Positions 16,904 to 25,040 of a stretch of DNA of 64,000 bases are shown in pieces. Both the position numbers and the translations under genes were made by a program. How positions within the stretch are numbered: the first letter of the stretch is position 1; every line of letters begins with the position of its first letter. Below the pieces are notes generated by a model that was not told the origin of the DNA, did no database searches, and was given only the letters and a program-made list of their open reading frames with translations. Source of the DNA: Faecalitalea sp. UBA4312 (lineage in GTDB: Bacteria; Bacillota_I; Bacilli_A; Erysipelotrichales; Erysipelotrichaceae); the NCBI GenBank assembly GCA_002394635.1, contig DGUK01000026.1, positions 5,940-69,939 on the forward strand, given 5' to 3'.

Positions 16904-16940
16904 AATAACGTTGGGTAATGCGCACTTTATTCCAACGTTA
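16904..16940 (-). terminator. Terminator-like inverted repeat without an obvious gene
   Basis: TAACGTTGG (16906-16914) pairs with CCAACGTTA (16932-16940). On the minus strand the stem is followed by six T. No minus-strand gene precedes it, so it may end a short antisense or divergent RNA starting near 17000. Confidence 0.4.
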
Positions 16941-17029
16941 TATTCATAGAGTTCTGGTTTACTCTTATTTCGAATTGTAATATAATAAATATAACTTTTA
17001 ATGTTGATATAAATCAGGAAAGGAGTATC

Positions 17030-17371
17030 ATGACAGATCAGTTTGTTCTTAAATACGAAACTTTAGATGGAGATATTGGTAAAATAGTCTATGATGCAGA
17101 TGGAGATATATATGTACATTACCGCATTCAGGATTTCTCCAAAACGATTCCTGTCTATGCAGGAAACCGGCTATATTTTTATGAAATGTTTAAACATGTT
17201 GTTATGGATATCAAACGAATCATTGACGCTGATCCGGTATTTATTCGTAAAATCAATGAATCCATATTTAATCAGGATACGGATGATTTGTCCAGTTTCT
17301 ACTTCTGGCAAATTCCTGACTATCATATGGATCGATACATGGAAGCTAAAAAGCTGTTTTCCCAAATGTAA
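17030..17371 (+). CDS. Small conserved-looking hypothetical protein
   Basis: 113 residues, not recognised. Soluble, acidic and rich in aromatic residues (Tyr, Phe), without signal peptide, membrane segment or cysteine motif. It begins with a beta-rich half (YETLDGDIGKIVYDADGDIYVHY) and continues helical. A clear AGGAAAGGAG ribosome binding site, AT-rich promoter-like sequence upstream (TATAATAAATATAA), and a terminator right after the stop support a real single-gene unit. Confidence 0.75.
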   Translation: MTDQFVLKYETLDGDIGKIVYDADGDIYVHYRIQDFSKTIPVYAGNRLYFYEMFKHVVMDIKRIIDADPVFIRKINESIFNQDTDDLSSFYFWQIPDYHMDRYMEAKKLFSQM

Positions 17372-17406
17372 AGACAGGATGTTCTTACGGCATCCTGTCT
17401 TTATTT
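17370..17406. terminator. Bidirectional terminator
   Basis: AAAGACAGGATG (17370-17381) pairs with CATCCTGTCTTT (17391-17402), 9-base loop. It serves the plus-strand small gene and minus-strand tagD. Confidence 0.8.
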
Positions 17407-17413
17407 ATGCTTA

Positions 17414-17866
17414 TTAATGGTCAGGATCTGTGTTGATGTAATCGTGGTTGGTTTCACTTTCTCCAACGCTGGCTGCATCGTACAGATCTTTTTTCATCTG
17501 GCTGCTGGAAATCTCCGGTGTTCTAGGAAGATAAACAACTTCAACACCTTCTTCTTTCAGGAAATCAAATTTTCCTTCCCAGTCATCTCCCATTACAAAG
17601 GTATCCACATGATATTCATGCATATCCGTACGTTTTTGTGACCAGTTTTCTTCCGGTATAACCAAATCAACATAACGAATGGCTTCTACCAATGCTTTTC
17701 TTTGTTCATAGGTAAAATAGCACTTCTTATGTTTTTCGTTCCAGTTGAACTCATCTGTAGAGATAACAACAATCAGATAATCGCCTAAAGCCTTAGCTCT
17801 TCTCAACAAGTTAATGTGTCCATAATGCAATAAATCATAAGTTCCATAAGTAATTACGCGTTTCAT
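17414..17866 (-). CDS. tagD: Glycerol-3-phosphate cytidylyltransferase
   Basis: Makes CDP-glycerol from glycerol 3-phosphate and CTP, the donor for poly(glycerol phosphate) wall polymers. About 150 residues. The nucleotidyltransferase motif YGTYDLLHYGHINLL is at the N-terminus (HxGH reads HYGH), and RTPEISSSQMKKDL is the conserved RTxGISTT-like C-terminal motif. The start is ATG 17866 (MKRVITYGTYD) with GAGG upstream; a longer frame adds ten unlikely residues. It lies 51 bases after gpsA, which makes its substrate. No other teichoic acid genes are in the window. Confidence 0.93.
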   Translation of the reverse strand: MKRVITYGTYDLLHYGHINLLRRAKALGDYLIVVISTDEFNWNEKHKKCYFTYEQRKALVEAIRYVDLVIPEENWSQKRTDMHEYHVDTFVMGDDWEGKFDFLKEEGVEVVYLPRTPEISSSQMKKDLYDAASVGESETNHDYINTDPDH

Positions 17867-17917
17867 TTCCGAACCTCTTTCTTTCTGTTTTATCAACTGT
17901 TCTTCATCAGAATCTGC

Positions 17918-18916
17918 TTAATACCGGTTTAGTTCTGATTTTTCTTCACGTTCCATCAATTCCCGAATGACATCCTCTGGTTGTTTGTGCTCGTTGATGA
18001 CCGCATTGACAGCGGAAACAATCGGCATTTCAGCATCATATTCCTTCGACAGCTTCATAGCTGCCGGAATCGCATGAATGCCTTCTACAACCATTCCTAC
18101 TTCTTTGACAGCCTGTTCCACCGATAATCCGGTTCCAATCAAATACCCTGCTCTGTTGTTGCGGGAATGCTCACTAGTAGCCGTAACAATCAGGTCTCCA
18201 ACACCTGCCAGCCCGGAGAAGGTTCGTTCTTTACATCCCATTTTCATTCCCAAACGACCGATTTCAACAGCTCCGCGAGTTATTAAGGCAGCTCGGGCAT
18301 TATCGCCGTAACCCTGCCCTTTAGCGATTCCGCTTGCCAAAGCCACTATATTCTTTAAGGCACCACACAGTTCCACGCCAAGGATATCCTTATTGGTATA
18401 TACCCGCATTTTCGGTGTAGAAAAAACCTTTTGTACCGTTAAGGCTGCCTGCTCATCCCGGGAAGCAGATACAATGGTCGTCAATAAGTCCAAAGCCACT
18501 TCTTCAGCATGCGTGGGACCGGATAAAGCGACCAGTCGCTGATGTCCCTGCAAAACATCCTGAAGGATTCCGGTCATTGTCAATAAAGTATCCGGTTCTA
18601 TTCCTTTGGCGACATCGACAATCAGTTGATTATCCGGAATATAAGGCTTGGCCTGCACAGCGGTATTACGAACAAATACAGACGGCACCGCAAATACGAT
18701 GATATCCTTTTGCCGGCATGCTTCTTCCAGATTCCCAGTAAAGATAATCGCATCCGGAATGACCATACCCGGCAGGTTTTTATGAACCCGTTTCGTTGAC
18801 AGATCACGAATCTCCTGATCGATCGGTGACCACATCATCACATCATGACCGGCATTCGATAATAATCTTCCAAGTGCCGTTCCCCAGGTTCCCGTTCCTA
18901 GTACTCCTATTTTCAA
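17918..18916 (-). CDS. gpsA: Glycerol-3-phosphate dehydrogenase [NAD(P)+]
   Basis: Reduces dihydroxyacetone phosphate to sn-glycerol 3-phosphate for phospholipids and glycerol-phosphate polymers. About 332 residues. The N-terminal Rossmann motif is GVLGTGTWGTALG; catalytic-domain blocks include ELCGALKNIVALASGIAKG (Lys of the active site), GDNARAALITRG, and LAGVGDLIVTATSEHSRN. I choose the TTG at 18914-18916 because GAGGT lies 8 bases upstream, and MKIGVLGTG is the standard start; a TTG five codons earlier overlaps that site. Followed by tagD. Confidence 0.93.
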   Translation of the reverse strand: MKIGVLGTGTWGTALGRLLSNAGHDVMMWSPIDQEIRDLSTKRVHKNLPGMVIPDAIIFTGNLEEACRQKDIIVFAVPSVFVRNTAVQAKPYIPDNQLIVDVAKGIEPDTLLTMTGILQDVLQGHQRLVALSGPTHAEEVALDLLTTIVSASRDEQAALTVQKVFSTPKMRVYTNKDILGVELCGALKNIVALASGIAKGQGYGDNARAALITRGAVEIGRLGMKMGCKERTFSGLAGVGDLIVTATSEHSRNNRAGYLIGTGLSVEQAVKEVGMVVEGIHAIPAAMKLSKEYDAEMPIVSAVNAVINEHKQPEDVIRELMEREEKSELNRY

Positions 18917-18938
18917 TGTATCAAACCTCAATTTCTTT

Positions 18939-18968
18939 AGGCAGGTTAATTCCTGCCTTTTTATTATA
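18939..18968 (-). promoter_or_regulatory. gpsA promoter with 5' leader hairpin
   Basis: On the minus strand TGGTATAAT is an extended -10 (TATAAT at 18968-18963). Right after it AGGCAGG (18958-18952) pairs with CCTGCCT (18945-18939), a 7-bp hairpin near the mRNA 5' end. No T-run follows on this strand, so it is not a terminator for the upstream kinase gene. Confidence 0.5.
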
Positions 18969-18987
18969 CCACTAATTTAACTACTTG

Positions 18988-20052
18988 TTATATCTTATCA
19001 CATGTAATCACAAAGGCTTTTGTATACGTTTCATACGGCTGCTTCAGCTGTATTGTATACTGATGTAGTTCCACTATCCTTTTTACAATTGATAAACCCA
19101 GGCCACTGCCTTCGGATTTTCTCGAAGCATCTCCTCTTACGAAAGGTTCGAACAACGCCTGTCCCTGATGGAGTTCCACACCATTATCCGCTATGATGAT
19201 CTGAATCGCACCGGCAATTTCCTTGAGCTGCACTTTAATTGTTGTCCCTTCTTCATTATGACGAATGGCATTGATCAACAAATTCGCAATAACACGGCTC
19301 ATCTGTGTTTCATCCGCATAGATAGTACAAACGGTTTCCGGAATATCTATCTCCATTTCCATTTGCCTTTTTTCAGCATCCGGATATAAATTCGCCGCCT
19401 CACGCATCAGCATCTCATTGATATCGACTTTCTGCCGATGAATTGAAAAACCGATACTATCCACCTTTGTGTATTCAAATAAAACGGAAATCAAATCTGA
19501 CATTTTTTTTGACTGATTATATATAGACTGAATATATTCCTTTTTTGTATCTGAATCTGAGATCATATTGTCCTTTAAGGCCTGCGACATACCTTGGATG
19601 GAGGTGATCGGTGTACGCAGGTCATGGGCCACATTCGATAACATCTGATTTCGTTTTTTTATTGTTTCCATCTGTTTTTCTTCCTGTTCTTTTTGGATCT
19701 TTGTCATTTTTCTCTCCACTCCGGACGCAAAGACAATACTTCCAATCACAACAGGAAGCAGGATCAAAGCAACCATCAATACGACAAACAGGAAGGAAAA
19801 CGACTGGCTCAACAGCCCCCATAAACCAATCTGCCCGGTTCCTAACAGAAAGTTGCGAAAGATGTATGTGATCCAGGCAAGCCATGTCCCTAAGGAAAAT
19901 GACTGTGTAAAAGGAATCTGTAATAAGTATTTTAAAAATGGCCCAAACACCAATATTTCCAGTTCCATGATCACAACTTCTGCTAATACCACAAGAACAA
20001 TCGTAAGACAAAACTGCCGAATCAGATATCTCTTTAAATTATCCCTTTTCAA
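18988..20052 (-). CDS. Sensor histidine kinase
   Basis: Membrane sensor of a two-component system. About 354 residues with two membrane segments (roughly residues 10-40 and 75-105) enclosing a short outer loop. Then come the HisKA domain (VAHDLRTPITSIQGMSQ, phospho-His) and HATPase (N box NLLINAIRHNEEG, G1 IIADNGVEL, G2 SEGSGLGLSIVKRI). No ATG includes the first membrane helix; I use the TTG at 20050-20052, which overlaps the response-regulator end by 14 bases and has GGGG upstream. The signal is unknown. Confidence 0.88.
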   Translation of the reverse strand: MKRDNLKRYLIRQFCLTIVLVVLAEVVIMELEILVFGPFLKYLLQIPFTQSFSLGTWLAWITYIFRNFLLGTGQIGLWGLLSQSFSFLFVVLMVALILLPVVIGSIVFASGVERKMTKIQKEQEEKQMETIKKRNQMLSNVAHDLRTPITSIQGMSQALKDNMISDSDTKKEYIQSIYNQSKKMSDLISVLFEYTKVDSIGFSIHRQKVDINEMLMREAANLYPDAEKRQMEMEIDIPETVCTIYADETQMSRVIANLLINAIRHNEEGTTIKVQLKEIAGAIQIIIADNGVELHQGQALFEPFVRGDASRKSEGSGLGLSIVKRIVELHQYTIQLKQPYETYTKAFVITCDKI

Positions 20053-20725
20053 GTCGATACCCCAATCCACGTATTGTCTTGATATATTCAGAAGGATTTT
20101 GTGACAGTTTTGCCCGCAGCTTGCTAATACATACCATGATATTGTTATCAGCAATCACATAATCCTCGTTCCATCCATGTTCATATATCTGCTGCTTAGT
20201 AAAAACCTTTCCCGGATGTTCCATAAATAAAGCCATGATCCGGTATTCAACCGATGTCAGATCTATGATCTCATTTCCTTTTTTCAAAGTACAGGATTCC
20301 GGATCCAACACCAGATCCCGACATGTCAACAAGCGCACATCCTCTTGTGCGGCTCCTAGTTTTTTCCATCGACGCATATTCGAATTTACACGTGCTACAG
20401 CTTCCAATGGATTGAACGGTTTTACGATATAATCATCCGCCCCCAGATCCAATCCCAGGATCTTATCCGAATCCTGATCTCTGGCAGAAAGAATGATCAC
20501 AGGAATCGAATATGTATGACGAATTTCCTTCAAGACCTGAAATCCATCCTTCTTTGGCATCATGATATCCAAAAGGCAAAGATCCACTGTTTCTTTATTC
20601 ATTATATCCATTGCCATCTGCCCGTCAGAAGATTCCAGCACATGATACCCCGCATTTTCCAAATAGAGTTTTAGAACCATACGGATCTCTTTTTCATCAT
20701 CTGCAATCAAAATAGTCGGCGTCAT
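20039..20725 (-). CDS. OmpR/PhoB-family response regulator
   Basis: DNA-binding regulator, partner of the adjacent kinase. The 228 residues have a receiver domain (DDEKE acidic pocket at 9-13, phospho-Asp in LCLLDIMMPKKDGF near 52, Thr/Ser and Lys in IILSARDQ and DYIVKPF) and a winged-helix domain from about 130 (LTSVEYRIMALFMEHPGKVFTKQQIYEHGW...ISKLRAKL...IRGLGYRLE). The ATG follows GGAGGT in the end of the DUF975 gene and overlaps it by 4 bases. Sites for this family are 10-11 base direct repeats. Confidence 0.94.
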   Translation of the reverse strand: MTPTILIADDEKEIRMVLKLYLENAGYHVLESSDGQMAMDIMNKETVDLCLLDIMMPKKDGFQVLKEIRHTYSIPVIILSARDQDSDKILGLDLGADDYIVKPFNPLEAVARVNSNMRRWKKLGAAQEDVRLLTCRDLVLDPESCTLKKGNEIIDLTSVEYRIMALFMEHPGKVFTKQQIYEHGWNEDYVIADNNIMVCISKLRAKLSQNPSEYIKTIRGLGYRLEKG

Positions 20726-21498
20726 AATGAACCTCCATAGCGCAGCCTTTCATATAATGCTGCATTTGTCATATTACGATATGGATTTACAAATAAAATC
20801 CCTAAGATTCCTAAGGTAAAGATACTCAACATGTTCCATCCGAGAAAGGAAAGATCTAACACAAAGGCATTCCATTTTTGTCCCTTCATCAGCTGTCGGC
20901 TTTGAAAAAACGCCTCTTTTGCGGTCAATGTTGTATCCTCAGCCAGTAAATAAGGAATCATTCGATACTCATATGCTTTTACGATACCAGGTATCACCAA
21001 CAGACAAGTCCATAGCAGGATATAAAGATCCCGGAAAAACAAAGTTTTCACATTTTCCTTGTAATTCATATCAAAACCGGATCCAATTTCACTAATCTGG
21101 GCCTTTCCATTCAGATTTCGTATAAAAAACCTTCGGATACCTACCTCGATCGGATTTATGATCAACGCTGTTAGTGCCATCACTACACTGCACGCCAACA
21201 CAAAGAAAAGCACTGCTCCCACAGCAATGACAAGAACCAAAAAACCAGAAATGTTCCCAGGCTTGTCTGTGTCAATGATTTCCTGTTCTTCAAACTGTAG
21301 ATTATCATCTACAGAAGTCATTTGTTCGACGGTTTGCCCGGAAGAGTCATCAAGTTCGGCAATAAAACGGAAAGTGCCACCACCAAACAGACCACCTGCT
21401 CCAATTATAATCAGAAGCAGACTGATCAGGATCGTCTTCCAAAAATTATTTTTAAAAGACCGTCGTCCTTTTTCTTTAATTTCTTTTCTAGACCACAT
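20722..21498 (-). CDS. DUF975 family membrane protein
   Basis: Integral membrane protein of unknown function, 258 residues. It opens MWSRKEIKEKGRRSFKNNFWK, a typical DUF975 start, then has four to five hydrophobic segments (about 20-42, 78-112, 150-172, 205-235), with RNLNGKAQISEIGSGF and GIVKAYEYRMIPYLLAED between. The two-component genes follow with a 4-base overlap, so it may be a sensor accessory or a target. Ribosome binding site GAGGATGAG. Confidence 0.85.
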   Translation of the reverse strand: MWSRKEIKEKGRRSFKNNFWKTILISLLLIIIGAGGLFGGGTFRFIAELDDSSGQTVEQMTSVDDNLQFEEQEIIDTDKPGNISGFLVLVIAVGAVLFFVLACSVVMALTALIINPIEVGIRRFFIRNLNGKAQISEIGSGFDMNYKENVKTLFFRDLYILLWTCLLVIPGIVKAYEYRMIPYLLAEDTTLTAKEAFFQSRQLMKGQKWNAFVLDLSFLGWNMLSIFTLGILGILFVNPYRNMTNAALYERLRYGGSL

Positions 21499-21565
21499 AG
21501 CTCATCCTCTTCTATACATATTATAGTCACAATCTCTCTTTAAGAACCTTAATATTTTCTTAAAC

Positions 21566-21607
21566 CAAAAAATACAGTCTGCTTTGCACAGGCAGACTGT
21601 ATTTTTC
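21566..21607 (-). terminator. Terminator of trkA-trkH
   Basis: AAAAATACAGTCTGC pairs with GCAGACTGTATTTTT around a 9-base loop. On the minus strand it ends in a T-run; it may work both ways. Confidence 0.8.
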
Positions 21608-23143
21608 CTATACGCTATCCTCATCCATGAACTCATTCACAGAGTCTTCGTATTTATGCCGTAACTTATATTCCTTACCAACAAACGGTGCTATGAATAT
21701 CAGAATCGGATAGATTTCCAAACGACCTATCAACATTGCGATAGACAAAACCAGTTTTGATAACGTGGAAAAGGATCCAAAGTTTCCAAATGGTCCACAC
21801 ACACCAAATCCAGGTCCGATATTTCCGATGCACGCAAAGACCGCAGAAACGGTCGTTTCAAAGTCTTTTCCATCCAAAGATACGATCAATGTGATAATAG
21901 CTACCAAGAGCATAAAACAGCTGAAATATCCTGTTACTTGATCCACAACACGCTTTGGAATGGCCTTCCCTTCAGAGGTTACAACCTGTACTTTATTCGG
22001 ATGGATCGTCTTCTGCAGATCTAAACGGATCTTTTTTACCAAGATGATCAAACGGCTGACTTTAATACCTCCACCGGTTGATCCTGCACAGGCTCCGACA
22101 ACCATTAAAAGTAACAGAATAATTTTAGAAAAAGTCGGCCAAAGATCAAAATTAAACGATGAATAACCTGTTGTTGTTATGATACTGGCTACCTGGAACA
22201 ATGAATAACGAAATGCCTGTACATAAGACCCATCATACAAAGGAGCGATATTCAACGCAATCATTGTGACGGAAGTCAATATAATAAGCAAGTAAACTCG
22301 GACCTCTTCCATTTTGAATGCTGTTTTGAACTCCTTGATCAGCATCAGGAAATAAAAGTTAAAGTTAATCCCGAACAAGATCATAAAGATGGAAATAACC
22401 ATCTCATAATACGCATTGCCATATTGTCCAATTCCTTGGTTTGTAACACTGAATCCACCAGTTCCCGCTGTTCCGAATGTATTGCACAATGTATCAAACA
22501 GTGGCATCTTACCCACCAGCAAAAACAGTATTTCTATAATGGTCAAGGCCATGTAAATAGAATATAAGATAAAGGAGCTCTTGCGTAATCTAGGGACCAG
22601 TTTATCAATGACAGGTCCTGGCGATTCCGCCCTTAGCAGATGCATGGAATGATCGTTTGATTTAGGCAGGATAGCCAGTACAAACACAAGAATTCCCATA
22701 CCTCCAACCCAGTGCGTAAAGCTTCGCCAGAACAACATACATCGCGGTAAAGACTCTACCTCAGGCAGGATGCTGGATCCTGTCGTTGTAAACCCGGATA
22801 CTGTTTCAAAGAAACAGTCAATGAATTTTGGAATTGTTCCTGAGATATAGAAAGGCAGGGCTCCGAAAACAGATACAACAAGCCAGCATAATCCTACTGC
22901 AATTAAACCATCCCGGGCAAAATACTGTGCATGTTTCACCTTCAGGCGGCTTAACGGAAATCCCAATATCAAGCTGATTCCGATGACAAGCAGAAAACAT
23001 AGCACATCATCTATTTCTTTATAAATTAAACCGCAAATTACAGGAAGCAACATCAAACAGGCTAAAGCTATCAACACCATGCCCACAATATTTCCAATGA
23101 CTTGCCAATTAAGCTTTTGAAACTCTCTTTTAAGCCAAAACAT
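21608..23143 (-). CDS. Potassium uptake protein, TrkH/KtrB family
   Basis: Membrane K+ translocating subunit; four pore repeats in 511 residues. Filter-like segments are visible: TTTGSS near 115, GTAGTGGFS near 225, TTTGYSSF near 325, and GNIGPGFG near 440. The C-terminus is short and acidic. It overlaps the trkA gene by 14 bases, and the two proteins form one uptake system, with the RCK protein gating the pore by nucleotide binding. The TrkH versus KtrB label is left open. Confidence 0.93.
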   Translation of the reverse strand: MFWLKREFQKLNWQVIGNIVGMVLIALACLMLLPVICGLIYKEIDDVLCFLLVIGISLILGFPLSRLKVKHAQYFARDGLIAVGLCWLVVSVFGALPFYISGTIPKFIDCFFETVSGFTTTGSSILPEVESLPRCMLFWRSFTHWVGGMGILVFVLAILPKSNDHSMHLLRAESPGPVIDKLVPRLRKSSFILYSIYMALTIIEILFLLVGKMPLFDTLCNTFGTAGTGGFSVTNQGIGQYGNAYYEMVISIFMILFGINFNFYFLMLIKEFKTAFKMEEVRVYLLIILTSVTMIALNIAPLYDGSYVQAFRYSLFQVASIITTTGYSSFNFDLWPTFSKIILLLLMVVGACAGSTGGGIKVSRLIILVKKIRLDLQKTIHPNKVQVVTSEGKAIPKRVVDQVTGYFSCFMLLVAIITLIVSLDGKDFETTVSAVFACIGNIGPGFGVCGPFGNFGSFSTLSKLVLSIAMLIGRLEIYPILIFIAPFVGKEYKLRHKYEDSVNEFMDEDSV

Positions 23144-24488
23144 CGTTGATATCCCTCAACTTCCGTACCGCGCTGATTACAACCACTGTATCATCGACCT
23201 GAATGCGAGAATCCCCTGTAGCTATAACCGAACCGTCCTTGTTGGAAATATAACCGATAATGATTCCTTTCCTGAAAACCAGGTCTTTTAAAGGAATGCC
23301 GATAAACTTGCAATTTGATCGAATATGGAATTCCAACACTTCAACACGATCCTCAAACATAGTAACCATCGATTCAACATTACTGCCGACCGCATTCTGC
23401 ATCGCACGTACATATTGAACGATACGGTCTGCTGTAATGTTCTTAGGCGTGATGTAGTTTACCAGACCCACTTTTTCCATTAAGAATCCCAGGGAAACAC
23501 GATTGATCTTTGGTAATACATGTTCGACCCCTTCACTGGATGCAAACATAGAAACAATGACGTTTTCTTCATCATTATCCGTTAAAGCGATAAAAGCATC
23601 CATTTCCGAAAGATTTTCACTGCGCAGGAAATCCTGATCCGTTCCATCCCCATGAATAATATTCGCTGTCGGGAATAAGCTGGCCAGATCTTGGCATTTC
23701 TTTGCGTTTTGTTCAATGATCTTGACCTGTATTCCCATCCCCAGCATCATATGCGTCAAATAGTACGTAATACGACCACCACCGATGATCATTATCTCAT
23801 TAAATTCACGATACTGACTGACGCCTGTGGCAATCAGGAATTTTTCAACATCTTGTGTAGTTCCGATAATAGAGATACGGTCTCCTTCTTTAACTATATC
23901 GATACCACTGGGAATCAAAACCTGTTCATCACGAACAATAGCACAAACCAGAATATCCTGTTTATATTGGGATGAAATTTTCTGGACTGTTTGATTTACC
24001 AGAGGGTTATTCTCACGTACGATGATTTCAGCCAGCTCCACGCGCCCTTTCAGAAAGGTGGAAACTTTGACCCGGTTTGAGAATCGAATCGAACGTACAA
24101 TTTCCCGAGCCGCTGCTCGCTCCGGATTAATACTCATGCTTAATCCAAGTTCATCTCTTAATAAACGTGCAGCCGGAACATACTCCGGATTTCGTATACG
24201 GGCAATCGTATTCGAGCTACCCAGTTTTTTTGCCACCAAACATGACATGATGTTCACTTCATCATTACTGGTCGCTGCAATCAAAATATCGGTATCTTCT
24301 ACGCCGGCTGCCCGCAATATATCCGGTGCTGCCCCACTTCCGTTGATACATACAACATCCAGTTGATTACTGGCTTTTTCAAGAACACTGGCATTATTAT
24401 CAATTAATGAAACGTCATGCCCTTCTTTATCCAATTGTGCAGCTAAGGCAAATCCAACCTTGCCGCCACCTACAATAATGATATTCAT
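23130..24488 (-). CDS. trkA: Trk system potassium uptake protein TrkA
   Basis: Cytoplasmic gating subunit of the potassium transporter. The 452 residues hold two RCK units in tandem: RCK_N with NAD-binding IIVGGGKVGFALA at the start and acidic LIDNN, RCK_C about 140-220, then a second RCK_N (IMIIGGGRITYYLTHM near 230, where the glycine pattern is weaker) and RCK_C to the end. Two-unit length distinguishes TrkA from single-unit KtrA. Ribosome binding site CGGAGG; first gene of the trkA-trkH pair. Confidence 0.93.
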   Translation of the reverse strand: MNIIIVGGGKVGFALAAQLDKEGHDVSLIDNNASVLEKASNQLDVVCINGSGAAPDILRAAGVEDTDILIAATSNDEVNIMSCLVAKKLGSSNTIARIRNPEYVPAARLLRDELGLSMSINPERAAAREIVRSIRFSNRVKVSTFLKGRVELAEIIVRENNPLVNQTVQKISSQYKQDILVCAIVRDEQVLIPSGIDIVKEGDRISIIGTTQDVEKFLIATGVSQYREFNEIMIIGGGRITYYLTHMMLGMGIQVKIIEQNAKKCQDLASLFPTANIIHGDGTDQDFLRSENLSEMDAFIALTDNDEENVIVSMFASSEGVEHVLPKINRVSLGFLMEKVGLVNYITPKNITADRIVQYVRAMQNAVGSNVESMVTMFEDRVEVLEFHIRSNCKFIGIPLKDLVFRKGIIIGYISNKDGSVIATGDSRIQVDDTVVVISAVRKLRDINDVLA

Positions 24489-24676
24489 AATATCCTCCGC
24501 ATTTCACAGCTATATCACTATAAAAGCTATTATACACCATAATGAAAAATAAAGTACATTTTCCTATTGAAATCACCTTAGTTAGATAATTCTTACTATT
24601 TTATAGGCATATCTCTACCTTCTTTTTTAAATCCAAAGTAAAATAGAAACATAGAATTATAAAGGAGGAAATATTC

Positions 24677-24832
24677 ATGAAATATGTATGTGATGTATGT
24701 GGATGGGAATATGATGAAGCCTTAGGTGATCCGGATAACGGAATTGCTCCAGGAACCAAGTTTGAAGACCTGCCGGCCGACTTTGAATGTCCATTATGCG
24801 GAGCCGGAAAAGACGATTTCTCAGCAGCATAG
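24677..24832 (+). CDS. Rubredoxin
   Basis: Small iron protein for one-electron transfer, 51 residues. Two CxxC knuckles bind the iron: [11 protein letters not shown] at the N-terminus and [13 protein letters not shown] near the C-terminus, with the usual [17 protein letters not shown] between. AAAGGAGG precedes the ATG. It stands alone with its own terminator. Presence fits an anaerobic or oxygen-tolerant anaerobic lifestyle; likely partners are oxidoreductases or peroxide-reducing enzymes elsewhere. Confidence 0.96.
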   Translation: MKYVCDVCGWEYDEALGDPDNGIAPGTKFEDLPADFECPLCGAGKDDFSAA

Positions 24833-24842
24833 TATAAAACCT

Positions 24843-24866
24843 GGCACATAACTATGTGCCTTTTTT
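24843..24866 (+). terminator. Terminator of rubredoxin gene
   Basis: GGCACATA, two-base loop region, TATGTGCC, then six T. Confidence 0.85.
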
Positions 24867-24881
24867 ATATTCTAATAGAAA

Positions 24882-24908
24882 ACAAAAAAACCCTTTATAC
24901 AAAGGGTT
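24882..24908 (-). terminator. Terminator of tRNA-Glu
   Basis: On the minus strand AACCCTTT, loop GTAT, AAAGGGTT and a T-run, ten bases downstream of the tRNA CCA. Confidence 0.8.
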
Positions 24909-24917
24909 ATGAGCTTA

Positions 24918-24992
24918 TGGTAGCGCGTACGGGATTTGAACCCGTGATACAGCCTTGAGAGGGCTGTGGCTTAACCGCTTGCCGAACGCGCC
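24918..24992 (-). tRNA. tRNA-Glu (CUC)
   Basis: 75-base cloverleaf on the minus strand. The acceptor stem is GGCGCGT/ACGCGCT with a terminal G-U. Anticodon loop CTCTCAA between CAGCC and GGCTG reads CUC. T loop GTTCAAA, CCA encoded. The CUC isoacceptor reads GAG. Confidence 0.93.
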
Positions 24993-25040
24993 GTTTGCTC
25001 AATTATTTTATCATATCCTTTTTTGAATATCCACTATTAT

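Noticed and set aside
24601-24849. 82-codon minus-strand frame
   Set aside because: It is opposite the rubredoxin gene, whose two CxxC knuckles and ribosome binding site are clear.
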